From the NCBI RefSeq assembly GCF_009650605.1, contig NZ_WAJT01000001.1, positions 2,329,936 to 2,393,935 of the forward strand: 64,000 nucleotides of DNA, written 5' to 3'. The DNA comes from Labrenzia sp. CE80 (GTDB lineage: Bacteria; Pseudomonadota; Alphaproteobacteria; Rhizobiales; Stappiaceae). A model generated the notes under the pieces. That model did not search any database. It saw only the letters and a program-made list of their open reading frames with translations, and had not been told where the DNA came from. The translations under genes and the position numbers were made by a program. Positions 8,882 through 16,558 of the stretch are shown piece by piece (the first letter of the stretch is position 1; each line of letters begins with the position of its first letter).

Positions 8882-9616
8882 CTACAGCCGCAACGCCACC
8901 TCCAGAGATTGACGCCGAACCTGATCCGGACTTGCATTCACAAGGAGCCAATCCGCTGGCCGCAAGTGTTCGGGCATCGGAAGTGGCCAATCGTCCCACG
9001 AGGTTTCTGTCCCTCTATGGTCAGACCCAAAAGGCAGCGTCTGGACATCTCTGCCAACTTGCCGCCGAATGCCAAGGTTGGCCGCCTTCAGTGCGAAGCA
9101 TTTTCCTGCTTGCCATCCAAGGTACTGGACCGCAGATAGCCGGACCTCATCGCCTGATGGCAAAGGCGCTCCAAGCGTCAGAAATGCCAGGGGAGCAAAG
9201 TCATTGACTTCATCAAACGCATCGCAGTCATTGATCAGCCCAACGCCACGCACGAAGGCTGGCTCGCCGAGACGAATGCCGTCTGGAAATAAGTCGTTCT
9301 CTTCCCGGCTATCGACGAAGATCCAGTCACCCGTTCCGGCAAGCCCCATACCGTCAGGCGTACTAAAGGCCAGCAAAAGCATATGATCGATCATTCCAGA
9401 ATAGATTTTACGCAAATGGAGGGGAACTGGCGCATCTTCCGCGAGCCCTTCAATCTTCATGAAAGGCGCATGCAGGAGTGTAATCCACATAGCACTGAAG
9501 CCCTGACGTTGCAGAAGCTGCCTAATGCTTTCGCGCAAGGGAAAATACCCATCAAGGATGTCCTCGAAGGGACGCCCCTCCATTCGGCGGATCCCCAAGT
9601 CGCTAACGATAGTCAT
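8882..9616 (-). CDS. Hypothetical protein linked to split Rieske oxygenase
   Basis: 244 residues from ATG 9616 (start MTIVSDLGIRR, GGCGGA just upstream). I do not recognise the family. It is soluble: no signal peptide, no membrane helix, and few cysteines (only NDCDAF and GKCFAL). Two segments look conserved in character, GTGDWIFVDSREENDLFPDG and RGVGLINDCDAFDEVNDFAP, rich in Asp/Glu. It is 81 nt downstream of the oxygenase catalytic gene on the same strand. By analogy with the NdmE protein that bridges a Rieske-less oxygenase and its Rieske donor, it could be a structural partner, but no similarity to NdmE was seen. Confidence 0.7.
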   Translation of the reverse strand: MTIVSDLGIRRMEGRPFEDILDGYFPLRESIRQLLQRQGFSAMWITLLHAPFMKIEGLAEDAPVPLHLRKIYSGMIDHMLLLAFSTPDGMGLAGTGDWIFVDSREENDLFPDGIRLGEPAFVRGVGLINDCDAFDEVNDFAPLAFLTLGAPLPSGDEVRLSAVQYLGWQAGKCFALKAANLGIRRQVGRDVQTLPFGSDHRGTETSWDDWPLPMPEHLRPADWLLVNASPDQVRRQSLEVALRL

Positions 9617-9697
9617 TGATCCGCCTAAATCGTTCCGTTTCGGGCGGTGAAATGACCCAACCCTGTTCAATTCACACCCAATGCCTCAGATTAAAGC

Positions 9698-10924
9698 TCA
9701 GACGGTGGCGTCCCAGGGGCATTCAGCCCGACGCTGCTTGTCCGCCTCCCAGCTTGCCTCTTTCCAGTCCCCTGTAGAGGTAATGGCATCATTTGACAGT
9801 GGCCCTACGATAGTCGCTGCGGCCTCGTCACGCATGAGAAGAGCGTCTTCCCGATTGCCCTCGACAGCCTTGATCGCCTTGCGAAGCATCAGCCGATAAC
9901 GAACGATTGCCGCATCCCCTCGCCCGAGATGCTCGCGCGTCCGGTCCTGGATCTGCCCCATGCTCTCCACTGCCCATTGGTCATGAACGTTGATATCGAG
10001 CCCCATGCCCGTGTAGGTCAGGGTCTTTTGCTCCTCTGGATCGAAGCGATAATCGTTCGAACGGTTCTTCAACGGAGCGTAGTCTGGCAACCGGTGTTCC
10101 TTCAGTCGCTGTTCGCGCATAAGCTGCTTATCAACCGGCTTGGCGAAGCTCGTGAAGAGCGTATACCAATAGCAATTCTCGTCATCGATTGGCACATGCC
10201 ACTGGGTAATGGTCATCTCCCGCGACATCGGAATACAAATCGCTTCCGGGAAAATCTGATTGGTCACTCGGACATGGGTAAAATCGTTTTCCAGATGCCG
10301 CAGCGCAGTAATTTTGAGGCCAAAATTCGTTTCCTCCACCTCAATGTCCGGGCGCGGGTATTCCCTCAGAACCTGAGTCATCGGCATGTTCGTATGGGCA
10401 GCCTTGTCGCGAAACTGCTTACCGTAACTGTCTTCAGGATCTTCGTCCTGCAGAAAGCGGTGCAAGAAGGAAGCGTGTGATGGATCGATTCCGACTTCGA
10501 GAGCTTGCAGCCAGTTGCACTCCCAAATTCCCTTGAAGGCAAAGACATGGCTGTCGGGCGCTCGAAAACAATCGAATTTCGGGAAAGCTGGCGCCGAACC
10601 TGGGCCCATATAAGCGAAATACATGCCCTTCATCTCAACGACCGGATAGCGCGGGCCATTCTGTGCCACTTCAATAGCATCCGGCTCCGGATAGTAGGCC
10701 GGCGGCTCGTCCGGGCATGCTTCGCGGGTCAGGAGAACGAATTCACCATTTGACTGACGAACCAGAACCAGCCTTTCCCCCAAAAGGTTTACCGGCACCA
10801 TCGGCCTCGCCTCAGTCAATTCATCCGTCAAAGCGGCTGGCTGCCAATAGCGGCGCAAGACTTCTCCAGCAGAGGTTCCAGGTCCGATGCGTGTAATCTG
10901 ATCGTTCAGCTTCTGAGAAATCAT
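9698..10924 (-). CDS. Rieske-type oxygenase catalytic subunit lacking its Rieske ligands
   Basis: 408 residues, related to the phthalate 4,5-dioxygenase-like alpha-subunit family. The mononuclear-iron domain is intact: ECNWLQALEVGIDPSH at residues 135-150 gives N137, the bridging D147 and iron ligands H150 and H155 in DPSHASFLH. The N-terminal domain keeps the flanking strands (GERLVLVRQSNGEFVLLTRE and GMYFAYMGPG) but after ACP at residues 69-71 jumps to DEPPAYYPEP. The CxH and CxxH ligands and about 35 residues between them are absent without any frame disruption. The upstream gene encodes a Rieske domain alone, so electrons probably come in trans. Substrate unknown. Confidence 0.88.
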   Translation of the reverse strand: MISQKLNDQITRIGPGTSAGEVLRRYWQPAALTDELTEARPMVPVNLLGERLVLVRQSNGEFVLLTREACPDEPPAYYPEPDAIEVAQNGPRYPVVEMKGMYFAYMGPGSAPAFPKFDCFRAPDSHVFAFKGIWECNWLQALEVGIDPSHASFLHRFLQDEDPEDSYGKQFRDKAAHTNMPMTQVLREYPRPDIEVEETNFGLKITALRHLENDFTHVRVTNQIFPEAICIPMSREMTITQWHVPIDDENCYWYTLFTSFAKPVDKQLMREQRLKEHRLPDYAPLKNRSNDYRFDPEEQKTLTYTGMGLDINVHDQWAVESMGQIQDRTREHLGRGDAAIVRYRLMLRKAIKAVEGNREDALLMRDEAAATIVGPLSNDAITSTGDWKEASWEADKQRRAECPWDATV

Positions 10925-10986
10925 CTGGATGTCCTTTCAACTGGAAATCGCGCCATGGTGAGATCGGACGCACTGATATCTACGCC

Positions 10987-11403
10987 TCAGGAAAGCGGTG
11001 GTTCTGCAAAAACTGTATCGGCGGTCGGCACTCCCTCGCCCATATAGGCAAAAATGACGCCGTCTTTTTCGGTTAGCGGATAGCTGGGGAGCTTTATCGT
11101 CTTGTACATTGTTGAATCTTCCGGCTCGGCGGGCTGCTCCTGACATTGACCTGTGCGATCGAAATGCCACCCATGGAATGGACATCGCAGGCCATTGTCT
11201 TCACGACGACCGAAACACAAATCCGCGCCGCGATGCGGGCAGTGCCGACCGATCAGGCCAAGTTCGCCTTCGTCGTCGCGAAATAGAACGAGCGACTGAC
11301 CATAGAGGGTTACCGGCACTACCGGACGTGTCCCGTCGAGTTCGCTCAAAAGCGCAGCCTTTACCCAGGCATCTGGTGCAGTCGAAGTGCTTTCACTCAT
11401 CAT
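10987..11403 (-). CDS. Stand-alone Rieske [2Fe-2S] domain protein, oxygenase-derived
   Basis: 138 residues from ATG 11403 (ATG 11400 is also possible). It corresponds to only the N-terminal domain of a ring-hydroxylating oxygenase alpha subunit. Cluster ligands are C55-P-H57 in HCPHRGADLC and C74-P-F-H77 in RCPFHGWHFD. The sequence ends at FAYMGEGVPTADTVFAEPPL, before the catalytic NWLQ region begins. It is like the oxygenase-family N-terminus rather than a soluble ferredoxin such as BphF. It is first in the minus-strand operon, 62 nt before the Rieske-deficient oxygenase, and is probably its dedicated electron-delivering subunit. Confidence 0.88.
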   Translation of the reverse strand: MMSESTSTAPDAWVKAALLSELDGTRPVVPVTLYGQSLVLFRDDEGELGLIGRHCPHRGADLCFGRREDNGLRCPFHGWHFDRTGQCQEQPAEPEDSTMYKTIKLPSYPLTEKDGVIFAYMGEGVPTADTVFAEPPLS

Positions 11404-11501
11404 TCCAGTCCCGTCGACCCCCCATTCATTTACTCGCTCCCTCAAAGCCAGGCCTTGATCTGCTCTTCTTGGCCCGCTTTACGATTAACATTTTGTGCGT
11501 T

Positions 11502-11550
11502 ATATGAACATATGAACTACTATCGAACATACTTCATTTCCAAATGAAGT
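11502..11550. promoter_or_regulatory. Divergent operator region: two perfect inverted repeats
   Basis: ATATG-AA-CATAT (11502-11513) and ACTTCATTTCCAAATGAAGT (11531-11550, nine-base arms, two-base centre) lie in the 264-nt region between the divergent Rieske and reductase genes. GAACAT repeats occur at 11506 and 11525. The position and symmetry suggest one regulator controls both halves of the oxygenase system, plausibly the nearby IclR protein. Confidence 0.55.
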
Positions 11551-11667
11551 CAAATGGGCCTGATGGAACAGACTGAGAGAGGGGGTCTGCCGGTTGCTGA
11601 ATAGAGGACGTGACCCAAAAACTGGAACCATTCACCAAAGGCGACTAAGCGAAGGGCCTATAGAATA

Positions 11668-12900
11668 ATGTCGGGACAGATAGCGATCGTAGGCGCCGGA
11701 CCTTCTGGCTGCTATTTAGCGCAGGCTCTTTTAAAGCTCGCGCCAGATCTGAAAGTAGATCTGATAGATGCCCTCCCCGTTCCCTTTGGCTTAACGCGAT
11801 ATGGTGTAGCTGCAGATCACCAGGGTACAAAGGCTGTCACGAGGCAGTTTGCACGCACTTTCGAACGGCAGGGCGCTCGTTTTTTCGGCAATGTTAGGGT
11901 CGGCCGCGATCTATCGCTCGCTCAAATCAGCTCGGCTTACGATGCGACCGTACTGGCTGCAGGCCTTAGTTCTGATCGTCCTCTTGACATTCCAGGTGGT
12001 GACCTACCGCAAGTCTATGGCTCCGCCCGGCTCACACGCGCGCTTAACGAGCATCCCGATGCTGTCACCTTGCCTGACCTCGGCGCGCATCCGGTGATAC
12101 TGGGAAATGGAAATGTCGCCGTCGATTTGCTGCGCATTCTTTGTAAAAACCCTGCCGAATTTGACGGGTCCGATCTTGGTCCCGGCCCCACCGCATGGCT
12201 CGCGGCGAATAACATCGAGACCATCACCATCGTCGGGCGCTCACCCGCTGCAAAAGCCAAGTTTGACCCTGTGATGGTGCGAGAACTGCGGAAACTGGAA
12301 AACATTCACGTTACGATGGACGAACCAGAGTCTTCTTCTGCACCGGAAGAGCAAAAGAAACTCCAGGCGCTACACGACCTGAACGGTCATGGGACAGGTT
12401 CAGTCCGCGTCAACTTCCGCTTTGGAATACAGCCTTTGGCCGTCGAAGGTGACAGTCGCGTCACAGGCCTGCGCGTTGCGGCCGTAGAAAGTGAAGAAAT
12501 TATTGGCGCGACGTCTCTCATCACTGCCATTGGCTTCATGTCTGATGGCGACCTCAACCGGGACACGTTGATCACCAAAGCAGCGCCGCAGCAGGGCGGG
12601 AAGCTTGATGAAAGGCTCTATTCTGCAGGCTGGTTCCGCCATGGACCCCGCGGAACGATCCCACAGAGCCGAGCCGATGCCCAAGACACGGCCGCGTTGA
12701 TCCTGAGCGAGCTCACCATAGATCCTGCTCGTATGGGAGCAACCATCTTTGCCGAGTTACCCGATTGCACCGACTATCTGGGCTGGCAGCAGATCGATAG
12801 AGTGGAGCAAGGTCAGAGCCTCCCCGGTCGCTGCAGACAGAAAATCACCTCGACAAAAAAGCTCATAAACGTGGCAAAACAGCGGGGCCAAAACCTATGA
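11668..12900 (+). CDS. Adrenodoxin reductase-like FAD/NADP oxidoreductase (FprA family)
   Basis: 410 residues. The FAD motif IAVGAGPSG-type (IVGAGPSGCYLAQALL) is at residues 6-21, DALPVPFGLTRYGVAADHQG follows as in adrenodoxin reductases, the NADP site is GNGNVAVDLLRIL near residue 147, and the C-terminal GWFRHGPRGTIPQSRADAQD is diagnostic. It passes electrons from NADPH one at a time to a small redox protein. It overlaps the flavodoxin gene by four bases (ATGA), so flavodoxin is the likely acceptor rather than a ferredoxin. Together they would feed the divergently encoded Rieske protein. This pairing is inferred from gene order. Confidence 0.9.
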   Translation: MSGQIAIVGAGPSGCYLAQALLKLAPDLKVDLIDALPVPFGLTRYGVAADHQGTKAVTRQFARTFERQGARFFGNVRVGRDLSLAQISSAYDATVLAAGLSSDRPLDIPGGDLPQVYGSARLTRALNEHPDAVTLPDLGAHPVILGNGNVAVDLLRILCKNPAEFDGSDLGPGPTAWLAANNIETITIVGRSPAAKAKFDPVMVRELRKLENIHVTMDEPESSSAPEEQKKLQALHDLNGHGTGSVRVNFRFGIQPLAVEGDSRVTGLRVAAVESEEIIGATSLITAIGFMSDGDLNRDTLITKAAPQQGGKLDERLYSAGWFRHGPRGTIPQSRADAQDTAALILSELTIDPARMGATIFAELPDCTDYLGWQQIDRVEQGQSLPGRCRQKITSTKKLINVAKQRGQNL

Positions 12901-13361
12901 AAGTTTCTGTCCTTTACGGCACCGAAACCGGGAACGCGGAAATGCTGGCTGACGACATACGGTCGGCGCTGTGCGGCAAGCATGACATCAACTGCATCAA
13001 TTTGGCCGACCTCGATCCTGGCGCCCTCAGCAGCGAAACGTTCCACGTATTCGTGTGCTCGACCTATGGTGACGGCGAACTGCCGGCCTCGGCCAAGCCA
13101 TTTGCCGAAGAGTTGGCCAGAACCGGAGATGGCCTATCTGGCATTCAGTTTGCAGTCTTCGGGCTAGGAGACGCTGAATATGCCGAGACATTCACCCATG
13201 GATCCCTGAAGCTCGCAGAGCTGCTCAAGTCATGCGGCGCCACGCAAGTCGGAGAACGCATGACACACGACGCTTCTGGCGACTGCCTGCCAGAAGACGT
13301 TGCTGTGCCGTGGATCTCCGAGATCCTCAACCAGTTTCCCGTACACTCGAAGGAAATGTAG
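12897..13361 (+). CDS. Flavodoxin domain protein
   Basis: 154 residues. FMN phosphate loop YGTETGNAEMLADDI at residues 6-20, isoalloxazine loops STYGDGELPASAKPF and FGLGDAEYAETF. It resembles MioC and the FMN domain of diflavin reductases more than classical NifF-type flavodoxin. The ATG overlaps the reductase stop as ATGA. It is a soluble one-electron carrier; position between a FprA-type reductase and the oxygenase cluster suggests it donates to the stand-alone Rieske protein. A flavodoxin donor is unusual for a Rieske oxygenase. Confidence 0.9.
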   Translation: MKVSVLYGTETGNAEMLADDIRSALCGKHDINCINLADLDPGALSSETFHVFVCSTYGDGELPASAKPFAEELARTGDGLSGIQFAVFGLGDAEYAETFTHGSLKLAELLKSCGATQVGERMTHDASGDCLPEDVAVPWISEILNQFPVHSKEM

Positions 13362-13364
13362 ATC

Positions 13365-14825
13365 GTGGATGAGCCTTCCAAAATCACCCCAGCGGATCTG
13401 AGATCTGACAAGTCCTGGTACAGCGACGAAGAACTGCAGATGGCAGCTGACATTCTTGATGAAGTCAGTGCCAATGGCGTGGAGACCATTCGCCTCGCCT
13501 TTGCTGACCAGCATGGTGTTCTGCGCGGGAAAACCATTGTTGCAGCGGGTCTCGCCTCTGCCTTCCGAAATGGTATGGCGATGACCTCAACATTGCTGCT
13601 TAAAGACACATCCCACCGCACCGTCTTTCCCGTCTGGGAAGACGATATCGGCTTTGGCGCCAACAATCTTACCGGCGCCGGTGACATCCTCATCCTTCCA
13701 GATCCATCAACCTTCAAGACCCTGCCCTGGTCCTCGCACAGCGGCTGGATGTTATGCGACGTGCGTTACAAGGACGGTAGCAAGATGCCCTTCTGCGTCC
13801 GTACGGCGTTGAAGGAGGCAGAGGCCAATCTCGCCAAAGACGGCTATGCCATGATGTGCGGCCTGGAATTCGAGTTCTATGTCTTCCGTATGGAAAATGC
13901 CCACCTTGGCCATGGCGATGCCGGGATGCCTTCGACACCGCCTGAAACCAGCCTTGTTTCTCATGGCTACCAGTATCTGACCGAAGCCCGGTACGATGCA
14001 CTGGAAGACATCATGGACGACCTGCGCCGCGCCTGCCAGGCGTTGGCCCTACCAGTGCGCTCCATGGAGGCTGAATTTGGACCAAGTCAATGCGAGTTCA
14101 CCTTCGAGCCCGCCACTCCCCTTGCAAATGCGGACCACACGGTCCTGTTCCGCTCAGCAGTCAAACAGATCTGTGCTCGTAAAGGCCTGCACGCGACTTT
14201 CATGTGCCGGCCAAAACTGGAAGGCATTGTTCCCAGCGGCTTGCATATGCACCAGTCAATTATTGACCTGAAGACCCGAGCCAACTTGATGATCCCTGAC
14301 AGTGCGTCCAGCCTGTCACCGATCGCCAGCAACTGGATCGCGGGTCTGCTGGAACACGCCGCAGAAAGCTGCCTCCTTACCACACCGACGGTCAACGGAT
14401 ACAAGCGGTATCAACCCTACCAGCTGGCGCCCGACCGTATTCAGTGGGGGCGCGACAATAAGGGAGCAATGGTGCGCGGGTTGATGGCGCCTGGAGACCA
14501 GGCCTCGCGGATCGAGAACCGAATTGGCGAACCCACGGCCAACCCGTATCTCTTTATCGCCTCTCAAATACTCTCCGGCCATGACGGGATAAAGCGAAAC
14601 CTGCAGGCTCCAGACCCGGTGGAGAACCCCTACACAAGCGATGCTGTCAACTTGCCGAAAAGCCTGATCGCGGCCCTGGAACGCTTCGACGCCAGTACTT
14701 TCTATCCCGAGGCGATGGGATCTGATCTCTGTGCCTATCTGTCACGTATCAAACACGCAGAGTGGGATCGATACCTGATGACCGTTTCAGAATGGGAGCA
14801 GCGTGAATACTTTTCGCTGTTTTAA
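13365..14825 (+). CDS. Glutamine synthetase-like ligase (gamma-glutamyl amine ligase type)
   Basis: 486 residues with a GTG start three nt after the flavodoxin stop and AAGGAA upstream. Glutamine synthetase motifs are complete: GLEFEFYVF near residue 166, MEAEFGPSQCEF near 235, GLHMHQS near 293, and RIENRIGEPTANPYL near 382. The GLRGKT-like N-terminal stretch HGVLRGKT is typical of the GlnA-like class that glutamylates amines other than ammonia (PuuA, the aniline ligases TdnQ and AtdA1). Next to an oxygenase it recalls aniline pathways, where gamma-glutamylanilide is the oxygenase substrate. That role is an inference; polyamine or amino-acid ligase activity is possible. Confidence 0.85.
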   Translation: MDEPSKITPADLRSDKSWYSDEELQMAADILDEVSANGVETIRLAFADQHGVLRGKTIVAAGLASAFRNGMAMTSTLLLKDTSHRTVFPVWEDDIGFGANNLTGAGDILILPDPSTFKTLPWSSHSGWMLCDVRYKDGSKMPFCVRTALKEAEANLAKDGYAMMCGLEFEFYVFRMENAHLGHGDAGMPSTPPETSLVSHGYQYLTEARYDALEDIMDDLRRACQALALPVRSMEAEFGPSQCEFTFEPATPLANADHTVLFRSAVKQICARKGLHATFMCRPKLEGIVPSGLHMHQSIIDLKTRANLMIPDSASSLSPIASNWIAGLLEHAAESCLLTTPTVNGYKRYQPYQLAPDRIQWGRDNKGAMVRGLMAPGDQASRIENRIGEPTANPYLFIASQILSGHDGIKRNLQAPDPVENPYTSDAVNLPKSLIAALERFDASTFYPEAMGSDLCAYLSRIKHAEWDRYLMTVSEWEQREYFSLF

Positions 14826-14828
14826 ATC

Positions 14829-15197
14829 ATGCCCCATTTTGTCATTGAGTATTCAGCCCCCTCGGAAACCTCCCCTGCAATAGACTTCGCCGCGCTTATG
14901 GAACAGCTCGGCCAGGCAGCCGCAGACACCGGAGTGATGAAGCTTGAGGACATCAAGCTTCGTTCAATTCCTTTCGAAACCTTCAGGCTTAACGATGGTT
15001 CGCAAAGCTTCCTTCATCTGACTGTGTCTCTTCTGGAAGGCCGCACACCGCAGCAAAAGGCTGCACTGGCCCTCACGTGCCGTGCGACCTTGGTCAGTCT
15101 TTGCCCCGATATCAATGCCATCAGCGTCGACATCCGCGATATGGACGGTCATGCCTATAAAAAGCGGGTTTCAGGAGATCGTCCATTGTTGACATAG
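14829..15197 (+). CDS. 5-carboxymethyl-2-hydroxymuconate isomerase-like tautomerase
   Basis: 122 residues beginning MPHFVIEYSA, the CHMI (HpaF) signature in which Pro2 becomes the N-terminal catalytic base after Met removal. Length and the C-terminal region DIRDMDGHAYKKR also match CHMI. The family isomerises muconate-type ring-cleavage products. It starts three nt after the ligase stop, so it is the last gene of the plus-strand operon. No extradiol dioxygenase is encoded nearby, so the ring-cleavage step would have to lie outside the window or the substrate differs from homoprotocatechuate. Confidence 0.85.
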   Translation: MPHFVIEYSAPSETSPAIDFAALMEQLGQAAADTGVMKLEDIKLRSIPFETFRLNDGSQSFLHLTVSLLEGRTPQQKAALALTCRATLVSLCPDINAISVDIRDMDGHAYKKRVSGDRPLLT

Positions 15198-15493
15198 GCT
15201 GCTTGGCCGACGATGTACTTTGTCAGAGGATGGAGCGTTCTCGACATTTTATCCTGACTTTACCGGCATGAGGCGTCTCTAAAAAAGTCTCGCTTCGCAA
15301 CCAACTGACCACAATCTTGAAATGCGGCTTGTTGTTTTCCTCCGCGACCGCAAGCATTTCGAAAATGCCATCGCATCGATCCTTCGTACATCTGTGTTGA
15401 AGCCGAACAATCGCCTCCAACCCCACCCATGACTAGAACCTTTCGCCCGAAGGCTTGAGTGGACAGCGCGACCCGACCGTTTCATGGGCAATT

Positions 15494-16375
15494 TCATTTC
15501 AAGATTGTTTTTTCTATATAATCTGCAGCCTGCTCACCCTTGATGGCACGATTCCAAAGCTGATTTGTCACAGTCTGATAAAGAGATGTCGCCTCAGGCG
15601 CAGAACTTATAGTCGCAACGCCCAAGCGGATGTTGGCAAATGCACCAAGCCGATAAGGGCTGACCGCAACGGATCGACGATTGGCCTCTCGGAAGATCTG
15701 CAGACTGGATCCGGGCATGGAATCCACAACGACCCCCAACTGAACGCCGATGGGCTGGTTCCTCAGCAGCTGGACAATATTTTCGATCTCAATGCGCGCG
15801 ATCTCCTGGCGCTTCTTCAAGTCAACGCCCTGAAGGTTAGGCCCGCCGACAAAGCCCAGTTTGAGAAATTGGGTCAGCTCGGCCCCGGACGTCAGGCTGA
15901 TGACATTTGGAGTACGCGCTCGATAAGCCTGTTTTCTCTTTCTCAATATCTCAACAAGAGTAGAGACTTCACTGATCGCCTGATCATAGTCATCAACGTG
16001 CTTTGGAATGCTCTCGGCCAGTATTTCCGGCAGGAATTCATCATACTGGTCAGTTGTTAGCAGATAGGACACAGGCCCAAACAGAACAATGATCTGCTCA
16101 ACGTTCTCTTCCAGCTGACGCATGCGTTCAAAGAAACTAATGGCCGAGACAATGTACTCGACGCCCGCCCCCATTAGAGTTGCGAGCGAAACGCCAAGCA
16201 AACTTGCGATTCTAACAAGTATGTCAATCTTCGCAGGCTGACCGGATTCGTATCGATAAATAGCAGCTCTCGAAACCCCTGCCTTCTTCGCCAACTCTTC
16301 GGGTGTCAGCATCGCTCCCAAACGAAACGCTTTCATGCGTTGGCCAATTTCTTCAACGGATATGCCGTAATCCAC
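15494..16375 (-). CDS. XRE family transcriptional regulator
   Basis: 293 residues, GTG start at 16375. The N-terminal helix-turn-helix (about residues 10-65) has LTPEELAKKAGVSRAAIYRY and ILVRIASLLGVSLATLMG. The remaining 220 residues are not a domain I can name; LYQTVTNQLWNRAIKGEQAA near the C-terminus may be part of an effector domain. It is divergent from the TRAP/pyrimidine operon across 183 nt and is the obvious candidate regulator, perhaps sensing orotate or dihydroorotate. On its other side, 296 nt of gene-free sequence separate it from the convergent tautomerase gene. Confidence 0.85.
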   Translation of the reverse strand: MDYGISVEEIGQRMKAFRLGAMLTPEELAKKAGVSRAAIYRYESGQPAKIDILVRIASLLGVSLATLMGAGVEYIVSAISFFERMRQLEENVEQIIVLFGPVSYLLTTDQYDEFLPEILAESIPKHVDDYDQAISEVSTLVEILRKRKQAYRARTPNVISLTSGAELTQFLKLGFVGGPNLQGVDLKKRQEIARIEIENIVQLLRNQPIGVQLGVVVDSMPGSSLQIFREANRRSVAVSPYRLGAFANIRLGVATISSAPEATSLYQTVTNQLWNRAIKGEQAADYIEKTILK

Positions 16376-16473
16376 GCGCCAGTTTCCTCGCTAGTGACCT
16401 GCCCTTATTTTCTGGCATTAACACACATACGCCTCGCACAATTTTCGCAAAAAATCAAAAAAAACTGCATTAG

Positions 16474-16522
16474 TCTCAAAAATGAGATTTTTCTTGACTT
16501 GGATTTATGTGCCTCATAACCT
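16474..16522 (+). promoter_or_regulatory. Candidate promoter and XRE operator of orotate operon
   Basis: A perfect inverted repeat TCTCA-AAAA-TGAGA (16474-16487) sits just before TTGACT (16494-16499), a good -35. The -10 is weak: CATAAC at 16515 (15-nt spacer) or TAACCT at 16517 (17-nt spacer), as expected for an activated or tightly regulated promoter. The ATG of dctP follows at 16559. Confidence 0.45.
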
Positions 16523-16558
16523 CGACCGCTTCTGGTTTCGCGCAGTACGGAGAATGCA

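Noticed and set aside
8710..8937. N-terminal extension of the IclR protein
   Set aside because: The extra 76 residues are Cys/Trp/Arg-rich and unlike IclR proteins; ATG 8709 has a strong GGGGGAG site.
9850..10800. Missing Rieske motif in the oxygenase explained by a frameshift or sequencing error
   Set aside because: The reading frame is continuous, the flanking strands align on both sides of the gap, and a separate gene supplies exactly the missing domain.
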